Assembly (NCBI GenBank): GCA_003175915.1
Contig: PSRH01000227.1
Location: 1-10,163 of the forward strand
Direction: 5' to 3'
Source of the DNA: Candidatus Melainabacteria bacterium
Lineage (GTDB): Bacteria > Cyanobacteriota > Vampirovibrionia > Obscuribacterales > Obscuribacteraceae
Length of the DNA stretch: 10,163 bases
Shown: positions 8,011 through 10,163 of the stretch, piece after piece
Position numbering within the stretch: position 1 is the stretch's first letter
How the letters are laid out: each line of letters starts with the position of its first letter
Program-made: the position numbers and the translations under genes
The notes under the pieces: generated by a model
The model's database searches: none
Told to the model about the DNA's origin: nothing
What the model saw: only the letters and a program-made list of their open reading frames with translations

Positions 8011-8490
8011 TTGCACAACCTTGTCGATCAAGCCAGGCAGATTGTCGAAGAAAACAGGTACATGACCATTGCTACGGCGGCTCCCGATGGCAAGCCCTGG
8101 ATATCACCGGTATTTTTCGCCTATGACAGTGACTATAATCTTTTCTGGGTCTCGAATAAAAACTCGCTGCACTCAAAGCTAATCAGACAAAATCCTCGCG
8201 CTGCTATAGTCATTTTCGACTCAAAAGCCGGCGAAGGCGAGGGCGATGCCGTTTACTTTGATACGCTGGTGCACGAGCTGGAAGACCTTGATGAAATAAG
8301 AGCTGCTATGAAGGTACTCGGCAAGCGGGTTACGAAGGACGAGTTCCGAGTTAAAAGTGTCGAGGAAGTCACCAAGGCTGCTGCCTGGCGGATCTACAAA
8401 GCCATGCCGCAAGTGGTTTCCAAATTGACTACCGGTGAATACATCAACGGCCAGTACGTTGACAAACGTGTGGAGATCAGCCTCAATTGA
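8011..8490 (+). CDS. Pyridoxamine 5'-phosphate oxidase-fold, probable FMN/F420-type flavin-binding protein
   Basis: The 159-residue product matches the split-barrel flavoprotein family related to pyridoxamine 5'-phosphate oxidase. Residues 17-38 show the hallmark first strands (YMTIATAAPDGKPWISPVFF): a hydrophobic strand, a turn containing D26-G27 and then W30-x-SPV. The following strand FWVSNKNSLHSK and the segment QNPRAAIVIFDS (about 64-75) are the usual region for cofactor phosphate contacts and dimer packing. The C-terminal third is mostly helical and charged. Members of this broad family bind FMN, F420 or haem and reduce or sequester varied small molecules. The substrate cannot be told here, and a role in vitamin B6 synthesis should not be assumed, since the length and motifs fit the generic family rather than PdxH. 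Translation starts at TTG. It is the last gene of the addBA-led unit and ends facing the convergent dehydrogenase gene. Confidence 0.82.
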   Translation: MHNLVDQARQIVEENRYMTIATAAPDGKPWISPVFFAYDSDYNLFWVSNKNSLHSKLIRQNPRAAIVIFDSKAGEGEGDAVYFDTLVHELEDLDEIRAAMKVLGKRVTKDEFRVKSVEEVTKAAAWRIYKAMPQVVSKLTTGEYINGQYVDKRVEISLN

Positions 8491-8515
8491 TGGTATAGAG
8501 GGCAAGACTGAATGT

Positions 8516-8541
8516 TTATGCTCCTTCTTCAGCGAGCATAA
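8516..8541. terminator. Hairpin between convergent genes, possible bidirectional terminator
   Basis: TTATGCTC (8516-8523) and GAGCATAA (8534-8541) form a perfect 8-bp stem around a 10-base loop. The element lies between the stop at 8490 and the convergent stop at 8529-8531, which falls inside the loop. Position favours a shared terminator. Neither side has a clear run of T, so termination strength is doubtful. Confidence 0.4.
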
Positions 8542-9650
8542 CAACGAGACTGTTGCTCAAAATCGTTCAGTGTAATGCTTAGGGCGACTTTACTGCGAAT
8601 GGCTTCAGGCAGGGACTGAATGCATTTCTCCAGCGCCAATCTGACGTTGCCGCGTGGAACGCCGTTCCCTAAAACAAAACGATCGAAAGCTTCGCTACGG
8701 CCAGGCACTATTTCTTTTACTATTGCATGCGTGGCATATTCTGCGTCAACGCAGCTGAGAACGTAGGAGAAAGCGAGGGCGATATTTATTACGTGCTCGA
8801 CGACCAAGTTGGATAAGCCTCTGTCAAGGCAAAGCTGGGCCAAATAGATGGCGTCGACAACGGCATATTTCAGGGAAAAGGGAGCGTTCCAGACGTCGTC
8901 GCTGATGCCACGTTTGAGGATGACGTCCCATTGCCGTGTTCCTCCTGCCCCCGAATTTAGGAAATCAAAGAAGGCAGTTTGTTCCGGACCGCCGAGTTTC
9001 CCTGAATTTAAGCACTGGGCGTGCAACGCCGCCGCGGAAGAAATCCCAAAAAGTCCATTGAATACCATCAGATGTCCCATGAATTTTACTTCGGCGCCGG
9101 CCGCGACAGCGCCTCCGAAGTGTTTGGGAATGCCGAGTAGAGATAAGGCAGGCAAAAGGCGTTCGAAAATCTTCAGATCACCACTGGCCAGGATCAGCAT
9201 GGTGGCGGCTTCTGCACCGGCAGCGCTGCCGGTAAGCGGGTAGTTGACGTAATCAACGTTCCTGTTTAGGCAAAACCTCTGGGCGACCTCCGCGAAGCCG
9301 ACGCTAACGGTAGACATGTGACAAATGAATCCGCCTTTGTTCGGTTTGCGATTTAAGTGTTCGGTGATCGAGGAAATGATTGGCAGATCATCGCCATTCT
9401 TGCCGCAGCATACGAAAACTCCGTCCAGATCGCCATCTCCGACCAACTCCTCAAGGGTGGAAACGAGCTTGGCTCCGTGCCCAATCCAGTTCTTTCGACA
9501 AACATCTCGGCGCTCGCCCTTAAGGCCGCGATCATGAACACGCACAGCCTTAACCGGACCATCTGATTGCCAGTGCTTGGCCATGGGAGAGGCCATCACT
9601 CCCAAGCCGCCCACTACCCCTACTTTGAGCACTGCTTTTGGCACCGCCAC
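8529..9650 (-). CDS. NAD(P)-dependent beta-hydroxyacid dehydrogenase-like protein (3-hydroxyisobutyrate dehydrogenase/6PGDH superfamily)
   Basis: The 373-residue product has the two-domain layout of beta-hydroxyacid dehydrogenases, which oxidise 3-hydroxy acids or reduce the matching semialdehydes. The N-terminal Rossmann fold opens with KVGVVGGLGVMASPMA (9-24), where the usual GxGxMG ends in Ala (A20). Asp40 at the end of the second strand suggests NAD(H). The substrate loop appears as MSTVS (112-116), and YPLTGSAAGAEAATM (137-151) corresponds to the family's D-x-P-V-S-G-G stretch. The presumed catalytic Lys is K189 in GAEVKFMGH; the Asn normally four residues later is His193. The protein is about 70-80 residues longer than typical members (about 290-300), mostly in the helical C-terminal part. 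The start is GTG at 9650; GTG at 9644, with GGGAT 6 bases upstream, is an equal alternative. The altered motifs mean the substrate, and perhaps the activity, differ from the named enzymes. It has its own position downstream of a terminator, so it is probably monocistronic. Confidence 0.82.
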   Translation of the reverse strand: MAVPKAVLKVGVVGGLGVMASPMAKHWQSDGPVKAVRVHDRGLKGERRDVCRKNWIGHGAKLVSTLEELVGDGDLDGVFVCCGKNGDDLPIISSITEHLNRKPNKGGFICHMSTVSVGFAEVAQRFCLNRNVDYVNYPLTGSAAGAEAATMLILASGDLKIFERLLPALSLLGIPKHFGGAVAAGAEVKFMGHLMVFNGLFGISSAAALHAQCLNSGKLGGPEQTAFFDFLNSGAGGTRQWDVILKRGISDDVWNAPFSLKYAVVDAIYLAQLCLDRGLSNLVVEHVINIALAFSYVLSCVDAEYATHAIVKEIVPGRSEAFDRFVLGNGVPRGNVRLALEKCIQSLPEAIRSKVALSITLNDFEQQSRCYAR

Positions 9651-9671
9651 ATCCCGATCGACAAAGACCCT

Positions 9672-9677
9672 ATTTTA
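9672..9677 (-). promoter_or_regulatory. Possible -10 element for the dehydrogenase gene
   Basis: Read on the minus strand, TAAAAT (one mismatch to TATAAT) lies about 22 bases before the GTG at 9650, in the gap between the upstream gene's terminator and this start. The -35 region 17 bases further up reads TTTAGT, a weak match. Location is the main support. Confidence 0.3.
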
Positions 9678-9697
9678 GCCTGCTTGCTTAGATGACT

Positions 9698-9737
9698 AAA
9701 CAAAAGAAAAGAGCGCAGTACAGCTTGCGCTCCTTTC
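9698..9737 (-). terminator. Strong intrinsic terminator after the thioredoxin-like gene
   Basis: On the minus strand GAAAGGAGCGCA pairs with TGCGCTCTTTTC over 12 bp (one G-T wobble), with a GC-rich 7-bp core GAGCGCA/TGCGCTC and an 8-base loop. The 3' arm runs into TTTTCTTTTGTTT. This is the classic rho-independent form. It lies 23 bases beyond the stop at 9760 and separates that gene from the dehydrogenase gene. Confidence 0.85.
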
Positions 9738-9759
9738 GCCAATTATGTTGACTGGGGCT

Positions 9760-10014
9760 TTAGGCTCGGTAGAGCGATCCCTCAGTCAATTCCTTCCAAC
9801 GCCCGCACAAAATATCTCTTAAGTGATCGAAGGTAGCCACCATATAATCGACAACCTGTCCGTCAATGCGGATCTTGGGCGATTCTGATGGCGAGCCATC
9901 TTCGACCATTTCGACAGGGATAGGTAGCCGTTCTTCCGCGATCACTGTTTCTAGGGTCTCTCTAACGGTCTTGTATGAGCTGCAACCAGGTGCATAAATA
10001 AGCTCTACCCTCAT
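9760..10014 (-). CDS. Small thioredoxin-fold protein with a single active-site Cys (CxxY)
   Basis: The 84-residue product resembles the short glutaredoxin/thioredoxin-like proteins that start with a strand followed by a GC-containing turn. RVELIYAPGCSSY (2-14) gives strand 1 and the active-site turn; a helix follows (KTVRETLETVIAEE), then PVEMVEDG as strand 2. SPKIRIDGQVV (45-55) contains P46, the expected cis-proline, and the next strand. The motif is C11-S-S-Y14, so the second Cys of CxxC is replaced by Tyr. Disulfide exchange by the normal two-Cys route is excluded; a monothiol, metal-binding or non-redox role remains possible. Cys70 near the C-terminus (DILCGRW) is the only other thiol. 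The frame is open upstream to 10107, but ATG at 10014 is chosen because AAGGAGGT lies 8 bases before it and because the thioredoxin fold starts right there. It is followed by a strong terminator and appears to be a single-gene unit. Confidence 0.75.
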   Translation of the reverse strand: MRVELIYAPGCSSYKTVRETLETVIAEERLPIPVEMVEDGSPSESPKIRIDGQVVDYMVATFDHLRDILCGRWKELTEGSLYRA

Positions 10015-10022
10015 GTAGGAAA

Positions 10023-10030
10023 ACCTCCTT
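10023..10030 (-). promoter_or_regulatory. Near-perfect Shine-Dalgarno fixing the start of the thioredoxin-like gene
   Basis: On the minus strand AAGGAGGT ends 8 bases before the ATG at 10014. It is the best ribosome site in the window and rules out the longer start at 10107, which would add about 31 residues unlike the family. Confidence 0.8.
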
Positions 10031-10122
10031 GAGGAAAATAAGCGATGATCGACCGTGTTACCAACCAGTTCCTTTGGAGAGGCCTGGTCAAAAACTGAAG
10101 GAAACATTAAGCCTTCGTTTAC

Positions 10123-10163
10123 ATGAGTATACGTGATGTCCGCAAGATATTGAAATTAATCCG
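10123..10163 (+). CDS. Possible N-terminus of an IS21-type (IstA) transposase, cut by the right edge
   Basis: From ATG at 10123 the frame reads MSIRDVRKILKLI with a partial Arg codon at the edge. This pattern (Ile-Arg-x-Val, then Leu-x-Leu) resembles the first turn of the N-terminal helix-turn-helix in IstA proteins of the IS21 family. Only 13 full codons are present, and the nearest purine-rich ribosome site (GAAGGAA, ending near 10103) is too far upstream, so the call is tentative. It could be another helix-turn-helix protein or no gene at all. Confidence 0.25.
   Translation, partial: MSIRDVRKILKLI
10128..10133 (-). promoter_or_regulatory. Possible -10 element for the thioredoxin-like gene
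   Basis: On the minus strand TATACT (one mismatch to TATAAT) lies about 115 bases before the ATG at 10014. The hexamer 17 bases upstream, TTCAAT, matches TTGACA at only three positions. If real, the leader would be about 100 bases long and the element would overlap the start of the divergent frame at 10123. Confidence 0.25.

Noticed and set aside
8848..9243. Plus-strand open frame of 131 codons opposite the dehydrogenase gene
   Set aside because: The opposite strand encodes the substrate and catalytic motifs of the dehydrogenase in this span; the plus-strand product resembles no protein family.

Overview
The window is a protein-coding stretch of bacterial DNA with balanced base composition. 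It has no tRNA, rRNA, CRISPR array or complete mobile element that I can see. The lineage cannot be fixed from these genes. The mid-range GC, frequent TTG/GTG starts and abundant CGATCG/GATC words would fit an uncultured lineage such as the non-photosynthetic relatives of Cyanobacteria (Melainabacteria/Obscuribacter type), but this is only a guess.

Layout: (1) Positions 1-690, minus strand: the N-terminal part of an unrecognised protein that runs off the left edge. It has an acidic Pro/Thr/Ser/Glu-rich region and then a transmembrane helix at the edge. (2) Positions 691-924: a divergent intergenic region with short repeats and weak promoter-like words. (3) Positions 925-8490, plus strand: a tightly packed four-gene transcription unit. 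It holds addB (helicase-like/Fe-S nuclease subunit), addA (UvrD-type helicase plus nuclease), a receiver-fold protein lacking the phosphoacceptor Asp, and a small flavin-binding PNPOx-fold protein. (4) Positions 8529-9650, minus strand: a convergent 3-hydroxyisobutyrate/6-phosphogluconate dehydrogenase-like oxidoreductase, with a hairpin at the junction. (5) Positions 9760-10014, minus strand: a small thioredoxin-fold protein with a single active-site Cys, followed by a strong intrinsic terminator at 9698-9737. (6) Positions 10123-10163, plus strand: the first 13 codons of a possible IS21-type transposase running off the right edge.

The functional core is AddAB, the RecBCD-equivalent helicase-nuclease that processes double-strand DNA ends for homologous recombination and degrades foreign linear DNA. 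Both nuclease active sites, the AddA helicase motifs and the four AddB Fe-S cysteines are readable, so the complex looks intact and active. The downstream receiver-like and flavoprotein genes sit close enough to be co-transcribed with it, but nothing in the sequence shows they take part in repair.

I found no convincing new multi-gene system. The observations most worth checking are the degenerate receiver behind addA, the altered dehydrogenase, the CxxY thioredoxin-like protein and the possible insertion-sequence edge at the right end.
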